The notes below the pieces were generated by a model. It was not told where the DNA came from. It searched no databases and saw only the letters and a program-made list of their open reading frames with translations. The translations under genes were made by a program, and so were the position numbers. Shown in pieces: positions 1 through 7,228 of a stretch of DNA of 11,732 nt (positions within the stretch are counted from its first letter, which is position 1; each line of letters starts with the position of its first letter). The DNA is from an uncultured beta proteobacterium (GTDB taxonomy: Bacteria; Pseudomonadota; Gammaproteobacteria; Burkholderiales; Burkholderiaceae_C). The stretch lies in contig CAIQEX010000152.1 in NCBI GenBank assembly GCA_903870955.1, forward strand, positions 1 to 11,732, written 5' to 3'.

Positions 1-83
1 ACCTTCAGCCGATTGTCGCAAAGATTGCACCCGCATACGGAAACCACTGCGCGCTCGAAACGGGCGCAACCGGGATAAAGCTG

Positions 84-1220
84 CTATTTGATGGCGCGCC
101 AGTCTCGAAACACATCAATATCCACACCGTCCGGGTAATTCAAGAGGCCTGCGGTGTAACCCTTTTTGCCAACCTGGCCATACTGCCAGATGATCTGCTT
201 GGTTTTGCGATCAACCACGATCACGCGGTCATGCAGATCATCGACGATCAGGATGTCGCCGGTATCCGGCAACTCGCGGGCAATGGATGAGTGGTCCAGC
301 ATCTGCTCGCCGTCTTTGAAGAAATATTCCCAGGTTACTTTTTTGGTTTGGGGGTCGACGATCACTACTTTTCCGGGTTTCCAGAAATCAGCCACGATGA
401 CTTGCTTGCCGTCCACCGTGGGAAACGCGTCAGACGGGTAATGCACCGCCGGCACCTTCATGCTCCAGACCACCCTTCCCTCGCGCGTGATGCGGGTGAG
501 TTGAGAGTCCTTGATTTCTGTCAGCAGAATGTCCCCGTTTTCCATCGGTGTGGCGCCGTTTGGGTGAGCCAACTCAGACGGCGGTTTGTGCGTGCACTTG
601 CCAGGGGTGCCCCATTGGGTGGTTATCTGATTGGTCTTGGGATCAATGATGAGCACGCGACAATTGCGGATGTCCGCAGTGAGGAACTGCCCATCGGCCA
701 GCAAATGCGCGTCATCCGGGTAATTGAGCAAATTCGCGCCCTTGCCCCGATTGTCTGGTGTGCCATACGTCCAGGTAATCTGTTTGGCTTCAAAGTCCAC
801 GATGTGGACGTCAAAGTTATCCTCTTCACTGACGGCCAGTTGTTTGCCGTCCATCGAAAAATTCACATCTTCGTTGCCCCGGTACATCTTCAGGCTGGGA
901 GACGCAAACTCCCAGATCACTTTCTTGTTGGGCGCAATTTCGATGAGTCGGTTGTTGCGCCGGTCAGCAATCAGGATGGGATAGGGCAAGGGCTTGCCCC
1001 AGGAGGCCACAGGCTTACTGCGATTGCCCGTGACCGGGGGAATTGGGGGCAAAACTTCGCCACTGGAAACGACACCGGCACCGGTCATTTCCGAGGTTAC
1101 CGAAACTGCAATTCCCTGGTTTGGATCGGCTATTTTCTTGGCGACGGTCTGCGCAGAAAGACCTGCAGGAATCAACATGGCGACCAATAGGGCGCGGCTA
1201 GCGAACAAAAAACTTTGCAT
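84..1220 (-). CDS. Exported six-repeat beta-propeller protein (PQQ/NHL-like), function unknown
   Basis: The 378-residue protein starts with a typical signal peptide (charged MQSFLFASR, then a hydrophobic run to about residue 23, ending LSAQ), so it is probably periplasmic. The mature part consists of about six repeats of roughly 45-50 residues. Each has the pattern hydrophobic-strand, A/V-D, four variable residues, R-hydrophobic-I-x-I/V-D, K, then I-x-W-x-Y/F; examples are LIADRRNNRLIEI, ILIVDDLHDRVIVVD and QIIWQYG. Recurring links such as NYPDDA, AHPNGA, HYPSDA and NYPDG join the blades. This is the look of a six-bladed propeller of the PQQ-like/NHL/arylsulfotransferase-like superfamily. I see no catalytic signature that would decide an enzyme activity. 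The ATG at 1220 is chosen because the signal peptide follows at once, although no good Shine-Dalgarno precedes it. The next gene upstream on the same strand ends 63 nt away, so co-transcription is possible. Confidence 0.85.
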   Translation of the reverse strand: MQSFLFASRALLVAMLIPAGLSAQTVAKKIADPNQGIAVSVTSEMTGAGVVSSGEVLPPIPPVTGNRSKPVASWGKPLPYPILIADRRNNRLIEIAPNKKVIWEFASPSLKMYRGNEDVNFSMDGKQLAVSEEDNFDVHIVDFEAKQITWTYGTPDNRGKGANLLNYPDDAHLLADGQFLTADIRNCRVLIIDPKTNQITTQWGTPGKCTHKPPSELAHPNGATPMENGDILLTEIKDSQLTRITREGRVVWSMKVPAVHYPSDAFPTVDGKQVIVADFWKPGKVVIVDPQTKKVTWEYFFKDGEQMLDHSSIARELPDTGDILIVDDLHDRVIVVDRKTKQIIWQYGQVGKKGYTAGLLNYPDGVDIDVFRDWRAIK

Positions 1221-1283
1221 GGAAAAAGATGTGAATCATTGAATACCTGAACTACAACCAGTCCAGGGCCGACTCACAAATTC

Positions 1284-1955
1284 TTATTGACTTTCAAGCA
1301 CCACACGTTGATTCAGCGCACGCGGTCCGCGAATATTGTCGGCAAATTTACGCTTATAAAGTTCCAACTGCGCGACGGAAAGTTCCAATGGTTGCTTCAA
1401 CACAATCCATTCAACGCCTTCAGTACAAGGGCTGGCAGTGAGTGAGCCGCTATAGCGGAAGTGGCCATGATTTTTGGGCACCAAGTCCCATGCGCTAATC
1501 GGTTCGGATGCGAAGACATGATCGCCATCCCGGCGCTCCGGAATGCGGTTGAAAACCCGAGCAAGCAAAGGATTTTCCGCACCCAACCGGAAGAGCACAA
1601 CGACAGCCAGCAACTGACCACTCGTGCTCTTGTGCAGGATGTGCGCGGCCATGGGGAACTCCTCTCCGGCAATACGGTCTCCTCCAGGCGTGTGAAAGTG
1701 AAACTGTTGCAGCGCGTAGTGTTGTTGCCCAATCGAGAGTTGCCCAGCATCCTTGAAACGCACGCGCACGGTATGGCCATCGTTGGCCAGTTTCAACGAC
1801 TCGGCATGGTAGTCAAAAATCAATTCGGGCATCTTTTGCTTTTTGCTGTCCCGGATATCAATGGGCGACTGCTTTCGACCGGTCTCGCACAAAGAGGCAC
1901 TGCAGGCACCGACAAAGAATAAACACAAAAAAAATGCAAAGGATCTGTTCGACAT
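1284..1955 (-). CDS. Alpha-carbonic-anhydrase-like exported protein with altered active-site shell
   Basis: The family catalyses CO2 + H2O to bicarbonate + H+ in the periplasm. With the ATG at 1955 the protein has 223 residues. Visible family marks are C-x-T-G-x3-SPIDI (23-34), NDGH with the proton-shuttle histidine H61, QFHFHTP with zinc ligands H86 and H88, AAHILH with the third zinc ligand H105, and GSLTASPC with T173 (equivalent to T199 of human CA II). C23 and C177 match the conserved disulfide. Three things are odd. The family SEH motif is GGD (E106 equivalent is G92), the usual MEAH/ELH is MAAH (E117 equivalent is A103), and the N-terminal HW-x-Y-x-G-x2-GP-x2-W segment is absent. The signal peptide runs almost directly into C23, and FVGAC18 could also be a lipobox. 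An earlier in-frame TTG at 2033 follows AGGAAAC, and an ATG lies at 2021, but either would add about 20-26 unrelated residues before the signal peptide. The family call is secure; the activity is uncertain. Confidence 0.86.
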   Translation of the reverse strand: MSNRSFAFFLCLFFVGACSASLCETGRKQSPIDIRDSKKQKMPELIFDYHAESLKLANDGHTVRVRFKDAGQLSIGQQHYALQQFHFHTPGGDRIAGEEFPMAAHILHKSTSGQLLAVVVLFRLGAENPLLARVFNRIPERRDGDHVFASEPISAWDLVPKNHGHFRYSGSLTASPCTEGVEWIVLKQPLELSVAQLELYKRKFADNIRGPRALNQRVVLESQ

Positions 1956-2122
1956 CGCAGCACCGAAAAAAGGGTCAACAGCGATTATGGGTCGTTTGCC
2001 AAAGTGTTCAAGGTTGAACATTGCATCAGACAAGTTTCCTATGGAGAGACCATATTCAACACACTTCGCTGCACCAGTGGAGTCGTAAGTAATAACAACA
2101 AACCATAGCTAAGGAGCTAAAA

Positions 2123-2380
2123 ATGACCCCTTCCAACGTACCGGATGCCCGCCCGTCCCGCCAAGAATTGGCCGCACAACTTTCCAGGGAACTGGTTCTA
2201 TTGCGCGATGCGCTGGTCTCGCTCTCTATTAGTCTCAAGGACTGGAAATTTGAAGTGGATCACAGCGGCAAACAAGCCTCGCAAAAGATCGTCACCGAGG
2301 TGCTCAACAAGTGCCGACTTCAACACCCGGGCGAAGTCAGAACCAGCCAGGAACTGAAGCCCTCGGCGACCAAGGATTGA
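2123..2380 (+). CDS. Small hypothetical protein, 85 aa
   Basis: This small gene has a strong ribosome site (AAGGAG at 2111-2116, 6 nt before the ATG), which is the main reason to accept it. The protein is predicted soluble and helical: residues about 14-40 form an amphipathic helix (QELAAQLSRELVLLRDALVS), followed by a WKFEVDHSGKQAS turn and a second short helix with one cysteine. There is no signal peptide, membrane segment or recognised motif. It is divergent from the carbonic-anhydrase-like gene and lies upstream of the chemoreceptor on the same strand, separated from it by about 195 nt that carries its own candidate regulatory site. I do not recognise the family. Confidence 0.6.
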   Translation: MTPSNVPDARPSRQELAAQLSRELVLLRDALVSLSISLKDWKFEVDHSGKQASQKIVTEVLNKCRLQHPGEVRTSQELKPSATKD

Positions 2381-2402
2381 TTACCTCAGTCGCAGCTCCG
2401 AT

Positions 2403-2416
2403 TTGACGCACATCAA
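2403..2416 (+). promoter_or_regulatory. FNR/ANR/DNR-like box upstream of the chemoreceptor
   Basis: The sequence TTGAC-GCAC-ATCAA matches the CRP/FNR-superfamily palindrome TTGAT-N4-ATCAA at 9 of 10 defined positions, with the correct 4-nt spacer. It sits in the intergenic region 160-173 nt before the MCP start. The same TTGACG could be read as a sigma-70 -35 element with CATATT (2427-2432) as -10 at 18-nt spacing, so the two readings compete or overlap. There is no experimental support; a single box can occur by chance. Confidence 0.4.
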
Positions 2417-2575
2417 CCAAGCGTTTCATATTTTGTAACCCAAACAGCTTGAATCGTCTAGCATGTTGGCATAGTTCCGGCGTGCACTTCGGTACCGCCA
2501 ATACGGCCAAGAATCTGCCTGTTGCGGCGAGACTGATTTACATGGATGGACCCAATATTGAGTTGTGGTGACATT

Positions 2576-4141
2576 ATGAAAAATAAATGGTCCAGCCTGG
2601 GTTTGCAACAAAAGCTACAAATCCTTATTCAAGGCTTCATGTTGCTCTTCTTGCTGGCGGCTCAATTTTGGGTTTCCGACCAAATTGAGCGACGTGCCAT
2701 TCATGCCGCGGAAGATCGTGCGTCCATGGTGGCGGATGGCGTTATCAATGCACTCAACACCTTGATGTCGGCCAAAGTGGGTGGCAAGGACGTCTATGAC
2801 GACCCAAAAATTCGCGATATGTTTATCCAAAAAATGGGGGAATCGGATGAACTCAAGGAGTTGCGCGTTGTACGCGGCAAGGGCGTGATTGATGAATTTG
2901 GCGCGGGCCTACCCAATCAAAAACCGGTGGATGACCTGGACCGCGAAGTTCTTGCGAGTGGCAAAGCAAAGTACAAGATTGACGACGACAAAGCCACATT
3001 GCGATCTGTCATCCCGTATATCGCCAAGAAGGAATTCAGGGGCTCCAAGTGCCTGGAATGTCATGGCGTGGACGAGAACGCAGTCCTGGGCGTGATTAGC
3101 ATCACATCAAACATCCAATCTGACAAAGATGAAATCCGCAGCATCAACAACTGGTTATGGCTGGGTCAGGTTGTTCTGCAAATCGGATTGTTCTTCGTCA
3201 TCGGCGCCATCGTGCGCCGACAACTCCGCGCGTTGGGTGCAGAACCGTCAGAGGCTACCCACCTCGCGCAAAGTGTTGCCAGCGGGAATTTGTGTACACC
3301 CATCCATGTTCGTAACGGTGACAAGGACAGCATGATGGCCCAACTTGGCCTGATGCAAAGCAGTCTGTCGGGCATTGTGTCGCGCGTGCGCAGAGGCTCT
3401 GAGGGGGTCGCCATCGCAAGCCAGGAAATTGCCGAAGGGAACAACGACCTGTCGGCTCGTACAGAGCAGCAAGCCGCCGCCCTGGAACAAACCGCGTCCT
3501 CGATGGAACAACTGGGTGCCACGGTGCGGCAAAACGCCCAGTCTGCAAGCGAGGCCAACCAGCTTGCATTGACGGCAACGCAAGTGGCCGAACGGGGTGG
3601 CGAAGTGGTGGGGCAGGTGGTCTCCACCATGCGTGGCATCAACGATTCATCGCACCAGATTTCGGCAATCATCAGTGTCATCGACGGTATTGCGTTTCAG
3701 ACCAATATCCTGGCCCTCAATGCCGCGGTGGAAGCCGCGCGTGCAGGAGAACAGGGCCGCGGTTTTGCAGTCGTGGCGACTGAAGTGCGCTCACTCGCGG
3801 GCCGTAGTGCGGCAGCAGCAAAAGAAATCAAGGGACTTATCGAGACCAGTCTGAGCAAAGTTGAACAGGGGACGGCCCTGGTTGATCGCGCCGGCGCCAC
3901 GATGAATGAAGTAGTGCGATCGATCCAGCAAGTGGCCGGCCTTATGGCATCCATTACCACGGCCAGCAATGAACAGGCCAATGGCGTGTCTCAGGTAGGC
4001 CAGGCTATTTCGCAGATGGACGAAGCCACGCAGCAAAATGCCGCTCTGGTGGAAGAAATGGCCGCTGCAGCCAGCAGCCTCAACACGTTGGCACAAGAAC
4101 TGGTGCAGACGGTTGCCATCTTCAGACTCAATGAAAGCTAA
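2576..4141 (+). CDS. Methyl-accepting chemotaxis protein with periplasmic c-type haem motif
   Basis: This transmembrane chemoreceptor signals to CheA/CheW. With the ATG at 2576 (GGTGA 4 nt upstream) it has 521 residues; an in-frame ATG at 2546 would add ten residues that do not resemble an MCP start. The order is TM1 at about 14-34, a periplasmic domain at about 35-192, TM2 at about 193-213, a HAMP domain at about 214-267, then the cytoplasmic signalling helices. The hairpin tip carries the hallmark run with [20 protein letters not shown] and the following [15 protein letters not shown]. The periplasmic domain ends with SVIPYIA...SKCLECHG: C159-L-E-C162-H163 is a CxxCH motif for covalent haem c, in the position seen in the DUF3365/Tll0287-like haem sensor family. 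A redox, O2 or NO ligand is therefore plausible but not proven. There is no C-terminal NWETF-type tether; the protein ends in IFRLNES. It is followed by a strong hairpin. Confidence 0.95.
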   Translation: MKNKWSSLGLQQKLQILIQGFMLLFLLAAQFWVSDQIERRAIHAAEDRASMVADGVINALNTLMSAKVGGKDVYDDPKIRDMFIQKMGESDELKELRVVRGKGVIDEFGAGLPNQKPVDDLDREVLASGKAKYKIDDDKATLRSVIPYIAKKEFRGSKCLECHGVDENAVLGVISITSNIQSDKDEIRSINNWLWLGQVVLQIGLFFVIGAIVRRQLRALGAEPSEATHLAQSVASGNLCTPIHVRNGDKDSMMAQLGLMQSSLSGIVSRVRRGSEGVAIASQEIAEGNNDLSARTEQQAAALEQTASSMEQLGATVRQNAQSASEANQLALTATQVAERGGEVVGQVVSTMRGINDSSHQISAIISVIDGIAFQTNILALNAAVEAARAGEQGRGFAVVATEVRSLAGRSAAAAKEIKGLIETSLSKVEQGTALVDRAGATMNEVVRSIQQVAGLMASITTASNEQANGVSQVGQAISQMDEATQQNAALVEEMAAAASSLNTLAQELVQTVAIFRLNES

Positions 4142-4155
4142 AGCGCAAACGAAAA

Positions 4156-4183
4156 ACCCCTCAAACATCACTGTTTGAGGGGT
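4156..4183 (-). terminator. Terminator between MCP and tRNA-Arg, mainly for the tRNA
   Basis: A perfect 12-bp stem (ACCCCTCAAACA, 4156-4167, with its complement at 4172-4183) encloses a 4-nt loop. On the minus strand the stem is followed by GGGGTTTTTCGTTT, a good U-tract just after the tRNA-Arg 3' end. On the plus strand the tail is only TATCGTTT, so termination of the MCP transcript is likely but weaker. Confidence 0.85.
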
Positions 4184-4189
4184 ATCGTT

Positions 4190-4266
4190 TGGTGCGGCTG
4201 GCAGGAATTGAACCCACGACCCCTTGGTTCGTAGCCAAGTACTCTATCCAACTGAGCTACAGCCGC
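4190..4266 (-). tRNA. tRNA-Arg(ACG)
   Basis: Complete 77-nt cloverleaf. The acceptor stem GCGGCTG pairs with CAGCCGC, followed by discriminator A and an encoded CCA end. The D-arm contains TAGCTCAGTTGGATAGAG. The anticodon stem CTTGG/CCAAG closes the loop CTACGAA, giving anticodon ACG (34-36), which is deaminated to ICG in bacteria and reads CGU/CGC/CGA. The T-arm is CGTGGGTTCAATTCCTG-like with the GTTCAAT loop. It has a consensus -10 box upstream and a terminator directly downstream, so it is an independent transcription unit. Confidence 0.97.
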
Positions 4267-4276
4267 TAAGCCTCAA

Positions 4277-4282
4277 ATTATA
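4277..4282 (-). promoter_or_regulatory. -10 element of the tRNA-Arg promoter
   Basis: The minus strand reads TATAAT, a perfect sigma-70 -10 box, ending 10 nt before the mature tRNA 5' end at 4266. Transcription would start at about 4270, a very short leader. No good TTGACA-like -35 is seen at 16-18 nt; the region there is GC-rich (GCGAGG). Confidence 0.7.
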
Positions 4283-4359
4283 TCAGAGATTCTGCAGCTC
4301 CTCGCGCGATGCTGATAAGCTGGTGCATCCGGTAACAAAGCCTGACGGCCAATGCAAAA

Positions 4360-5562
4360 ATGTCTGACTTGAAACCCAGCGTGCTCAGTCAAATTCCGCG
4401 GGGCGTATGGGTCTTGGGTTTTGTCAGTTTGCTGATGGATATTTCTTCAGAAATGATCCATAGCTTGCTACCCATGTATCTGGTGACGGTTCTGGGCACT
4501 TCTGCATTTGTCGTAGGCCTGATAGAAGGCTTGGCTGAATCAACGGCCCTTATCGTCAAGGTGTTCTCCGGCGTTCTGAGCGACTATCTGGGCAAACGCA
4601 AGAGTCTGGCATTGTTTGGCTACGCGCTGGGTGCATTCAGCAAACCCCTTTTCGCGTTGTCGAACAGTCTTGGTTTGGCGGTGACTGCTCGCTTGCTGGA
4701 CCGCGTAGGCAAAGGTATCCGGGGCGCACCACGTGACGCACTTGTTGCAGACATTACGCCAGTCGCCCTGCGCGGCGCGGCATTTGGACTACGCCAGGCC
4801 CTGGACACTGTAGGCGCCTTTATCGGGCCCTTGCTAGGCGTTGGTTTGATGCTGGTCTGGGCCAATGATGTCCGCGCTATCTTCTGGGTTGCAACCGTAC
4901 CAGGTCTGATGGCGGTAGCCTTGTTGTTCTTTGGCCTCAAAGAGTCGAACAATTTGTCCGGAGCCAAACGCACCAACCCGATTTCCAAAAACAATTTACG
5001 CCGTCTGGGAGGTCCGTATTGGTGGACTGTTGCCGTGGGGGCCCTTTTCACGCTGGCTCGCTTCAGCGAAGCCTTTTTGGTGCTAAAAGCCCAACAAAGT
5101 GGTGTGGCCATGGCATGGGTGCCGATGATCATGGTGATGATGAATTTTGTCTATTCCGTGTGCGCCTACCCTTTCGGGAAATTGTCGGACCGCGTCAACC
5201 ACAATGCACTGCTGTTTTTTGGGCTACTGGTTTTGGTAGCGTCCGATCTTGTGTTGGCTGGAAACAACGGCTGGATGTCCCTGGTGATCGGCATCGTGTT
5301 GTGGGGAATCCACATGGGTATGACCCAGGGCTTACTCAGCACGATGGTGGCGAACACGGCGCCAGCCGATCTGCGAGGCACTGCATTCGGCTTTTTTAAC
5401 CTCTTGAGTGGTTTGGCCCTTTTAGTTGCCAGTGCGCAGGCTGGTTGGTTGTGGGATCAGTTTGGCCCCGCGTTCACTTTTTATGGCGGTGCGGCTATGG
5501 CAGGTTTGGCGATGGTAAGCCTCCTCATCAAACCTAAACCAGGGTCATTCGTGGTCATTTAA
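4360..5562 (+). CDS. MFS transporter, substrate unknown
   Basis: A 400-residue polytopic inner-membrane protein with the hydrophobic profile of a major facilitator superfamily carrier (about 11-12 segments). Supporting marks are the loop 2-3 motif with GVLSDYLGKRKS (residues about 71-82), the loop 4-5 region RLLDRVGKGIRGAPRDALVA (about 111-130), and a second-half counterpart PFGKLSDRVNHNALLFFG. The RVGKGIRGAPRDAL signature marks a common proteobacterial MFS subgroup without an assigned substrate, probably an exporter or permease of a small solute. The ATG at 4360 follows a region without a clear Shine-Dalgarno. The gene is divergent from tRNA-Arg and is followed after 4 nt by a diguanylate cyclase, so the two probably share an mRNA. 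Family confident, substrate not. Confidence 0.9.
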   Translation: MSDLKPSVLSQIPRGVWVLGFVSLLMDISSEMIHSLLPMYLVTVLGTSAFVVGLIEGLAESTALIVKVFSGVLSDYLGKRKSLALFGYALGAFSKPLFALSNSLGLAVTARLLDRVGKGIRGAPRDALVADITPVALRGAAFGLRQALDTVGAFIGPLLGVGLMLVWANDVRAIFWVATVPGLMAVALLFFGLKESNNLSGAKRTNPISKNNLRRLGGPYWWTVAVGALFTLARFSEAFLVLKAQQSGVAMAWVPMIMVMMNFVYSVCAYPFGKLSDRVNHNALLFFGLLVLVASDLVLAGNNGWMSLVIGIVLWGIHMGMTQGLLSTMVANTAPADLRGTAFGFFNLLSGLALLVASAQAGWLWDQFGPAFTFYGGAAMAGLAMVSLLIKPKPGSFVVI

Positions 5563-5566
5563 CTCA

Positions 5567-6277
5567 TTGCAATGGGTGGAAAAATCTGGCGCAACAGGGC
5601 AATTGCCAGCAAAATACAAAGAAACAGCAACGAATGCCTTGTTAATAATTGCACTTTTAGCCGTAGTGTTTGCTTTGGGAGCGACCATCTTGGTTTTACG
5701 AACCAAGCTTGCCCGTGCGCGCAAAACAGAAATTCAATTGCGCCAGTCGATCGCCGACATGCAGGCTGCCGAAACCAGCTTGAAAGAACAGGCCTATTAC
5801 GACTACCTGACCGGTCTTCCCAACCGCGCACTACTTGCAGACCGTTTCAATTTGGCCATTGAACGCTCCAAAAGAAGCCGCAAACCCTTTGCTGCGGTGA
5901 TGATTGACCTTAACAACTTCAAATCCATCAATGACACCCACGGGCACGCTGCGGGTGATGCAGTACTAGTGGAGATGGGCAAGCGCCTGCTGGAAACGGT
6001 ACGTGCGTCAGATACGGTTTCCCGTTTGGGCGGCGATGAATTCGTATTGGTGATCGAAGCCATTGAGGATCGACGTGAATTGGCGCAGATCGGTCAAAAA
6101 CTGATCGATATGCTGTCGGAAAAGGTGACCTTGGATTCCGGTTCTGAAGTCAGTCTGGGCGGAAGTTTAGGTTTCGCGGTTTATCCAACAGATGGCTCAA
6201 CCATGGATAGCATGTTGCATGTTGCAGACCAGGCTATGTATGACTGCAAAACGTCAGGAATGATGCCCTTGTTTTAG
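5567..6277 (+). CDS. Membrane-anchored GGDEF diguanylate cyclase, TTG start
   Basis: Predicted to make c-di-GMP from two GTP. With TTG at 5567 it has 236 residues: a short polar N-terminus, one membrane helix (about 24-44), a charged coiled-coil linker (about 47-75), then the GGDEF domain from YDYLTGLPNRALLADR. G155-G156-D157-E158-F159 is intact, and R146-A-S-D149 lies exactly five residues before it, so the RxxD inhibitory I-site is present and product feedback is expected. The C-terminus is short: after ADQAMYDCKTSG it ends MMPLF and lacks the usual GxNR tail. No in-frame ATG exists before the membrane helix, so translation must begin at TTG or at the GTG at 5576, probably coupled to the MFS stop codon 4 nt upstream. 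No sensor domain is present; any input would come through the membrane anchor or a partner. Confidence 0.88.
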   Translation: MQWVEKSGATGQLPAKYKETATNALLIIALLAVVFALGATILVLRTKLARARKTEIQLRQSIADMQAAETSLKEQAYYDYLTGLPNRALLADRFNLAIERSKRSRKPFAAVMIDLNNFKSINDTHGHAAGDAVLVEMGKRLLETVRASDTVSRLGGDEFVLVIEAIEDRRELAQIGQKLIDMLSEKVTLDSGSEVSLGGSLGFAVYPTDGSTMDSMLHVADQAMYDCKTSGMMPLF

Positions 6278-6297
6278 AGTCTGCACTTCCTGAATGC

Positions 6298-6612
6298 TCA
6301 GAGTGTCCCAAATTTGGAGGCGTTTGCGGCCGCGTAATAGCCGCGAAACAATGCTGTGATTTTGTGCAGTGCTGCCTGTGCCGAAACATCATCGCGGCAA
6401 GAGGCAATTGCCGTCATCAAATTGGGCCGCAGGTACCACAGTTGCGACAAATCGCTGGCAAATGTGATGTCCATCTGGGTGTCGAATTGCGCGTCACCGC
6501 AATGTTCCTCCAAGGCGCACAACATTTCAGCGCGAATGGCATGAAAAACATTGTCTGGGCATTCAACCAGGTCACGGCCTAACAAGGCCCTGATACTGCT
6601 TCGTAGTCCCAT
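6298..6612 (-). CDS. Hypothetical protein, 104 aa
   Basis: Accepted because of a strong ribosome site (AGGGGGTGA on the minus strand, 6 nt before the ATG) and its fit between neighbours: it converges on the diguanylate cyclase with only 20 nt between the stops. The protein is predicted soluble and mostly helical, with three cysteines scattered in residues 18-67 and an aromatic stretch SQLWYLRPNLMTAI at about 56-69. It has no signal peptide, membrane segment or motif that I recognise. It is divergent from the bacteriohemerythrin gene and shares its control region, which is the only functional hint. Confidence 0.55.
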   Translation of the reverse strand: MGLRSSIRALLGRDLVECPDNVFHAIRAEMLCALEEHCGDAQFDTQMDITFASDLSQLWYLRPNLMTAIASCRDDVSAQAALHKITALFRGYYAAANASKFGTL

Positions 6613-6673
6613 GGCGCTTCACCCCCTGTACCAAAATTACCGGCAATGGATATTGCAAAGCATTTTACAGAAC

Positions 6674-6685
6674 TGACCCACGTCA
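6674..6685. promoter_or_regulatory. Possible FNR-family-geometry inverted repeat
   Basis: TGAC-CCAC-GTCA is a perfect inverted repeat with a 4-nt spacer, the geometry used by FNR/NNR-type dimers, in the region shared by the divergent 104-aa gene and the hemerythrin gene. The outer bases (C and T) do not match the TTGAT/TTGAC consensus, so this is only a weak candidate. Confidence 0.2.
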
Positions 6686-6790
6686 TCAACACATGATATT
6701 GCTGCATTTTGCATATCATTTCGCGCCTAAACTACTGAAACGAGTAACAGCGCCGTTTTGGCCGCAATGGTGTCGCTTGGGGAGTATTGC

Positions 6791-7201
6791 TTGGAATACC
6801 AATGGGAAGAAAAATTCAGTACGGGAGACGAAGCGATCGATCTTCAGCACAAGACCGTCTTTGAACTTTCCAACGCGTTCTTGCAGGCCCATGACAAAGA
6901 CCAACTCGAGCGCACTTTGGCGAAGTTACTCGATTACGTAAAGCAGCATTTTGCTTACGAAGAGGCTCTGATGGCGCAGATGTATATGGTCGATCACGAG
7001 GAACACACCCTGTCACATGCGCTCCTCGTCGAGCGGCTTGAAATTCTCAGGGGCCGACTGTCCCATGATTCTCTGGATCGCATGGAGCTAACCCTGTTCT
7101 TGAATCATTGGACTTCGAGTCATATTCCTCGACTGGATGCAAATTTGGTGGAGTGCCTCCGACTTTGCGAAACCAGGAGAGGCGACTTGCTTGGCAGCTG
7201 A
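6791..7201 (+). CDS. Bacteriohemerythrin (non-haem di-iron O2-binding protein)
   Basis: Small soluble four-helix protein that binds O2 reversibly at a di-iron site; in bacteria it acts in O2 delivery, storage or sensing. Numbered from TTG 6791 (136 aa), all ligand positions of the family are present: H20 in IDLQHK, H53 and E57 in HFAYEE, H72 and H76 in EHTLSH, and H111 and D116 in HIPRLD. The family-typical opening W5...TGDEAID is also there. I prefer TTG 6791 because GGGGAG lies 6 nt before it and the resulting MEYQWEE start matches the family. ATG 6767 or TTG 6758 would add 8-11 residues without a ribosome site. It is single-domain, with no attached MCP or GGDEF module, and converges on a small gene 27 nt downstream. 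Confidence 0.93.
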   Translation: MEYQWEEKFSTGDEAIDLQHKTVFELSNAFLQAHDKDQLERTLAKLLDYVKQHFAYEEALMAQMYMVDHEEHTLSHALLVERLEILRGRLSHDSLDRMELTLFLNHWTSSHIPRLDANLVECLRLCETRRGDLLGS

Positions 7202-7228
7202 ACTAACCGCTTGCACTCAGCATATTCT

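Noticed and set aside
1..83. Open frames at the left edge, including a possible minus-strand ATG at 36
   Set aside because: Too short to support any product; nothing recognisable in either direction.
291..1190. Long plus-strand open frame (299 codons)
   Set aside because: It lies antisense to the propeller gene, which has a signal peptide and regular repeats; the plus-strand product has no domain pattern.
1461..1922. Plus-strand open frame of 153 codons
   Set aside because: Shadow of the carbonic-anhydrase-like gene, which carries zinc ligands and disulfide cysteines.
2381..2575. FliA (sigma-28) promoter for the chemoreceptor
   Set aside because: GCCAATAC partly resembles the -10 element, but no TAAA-type -35 lies at the required spacing.
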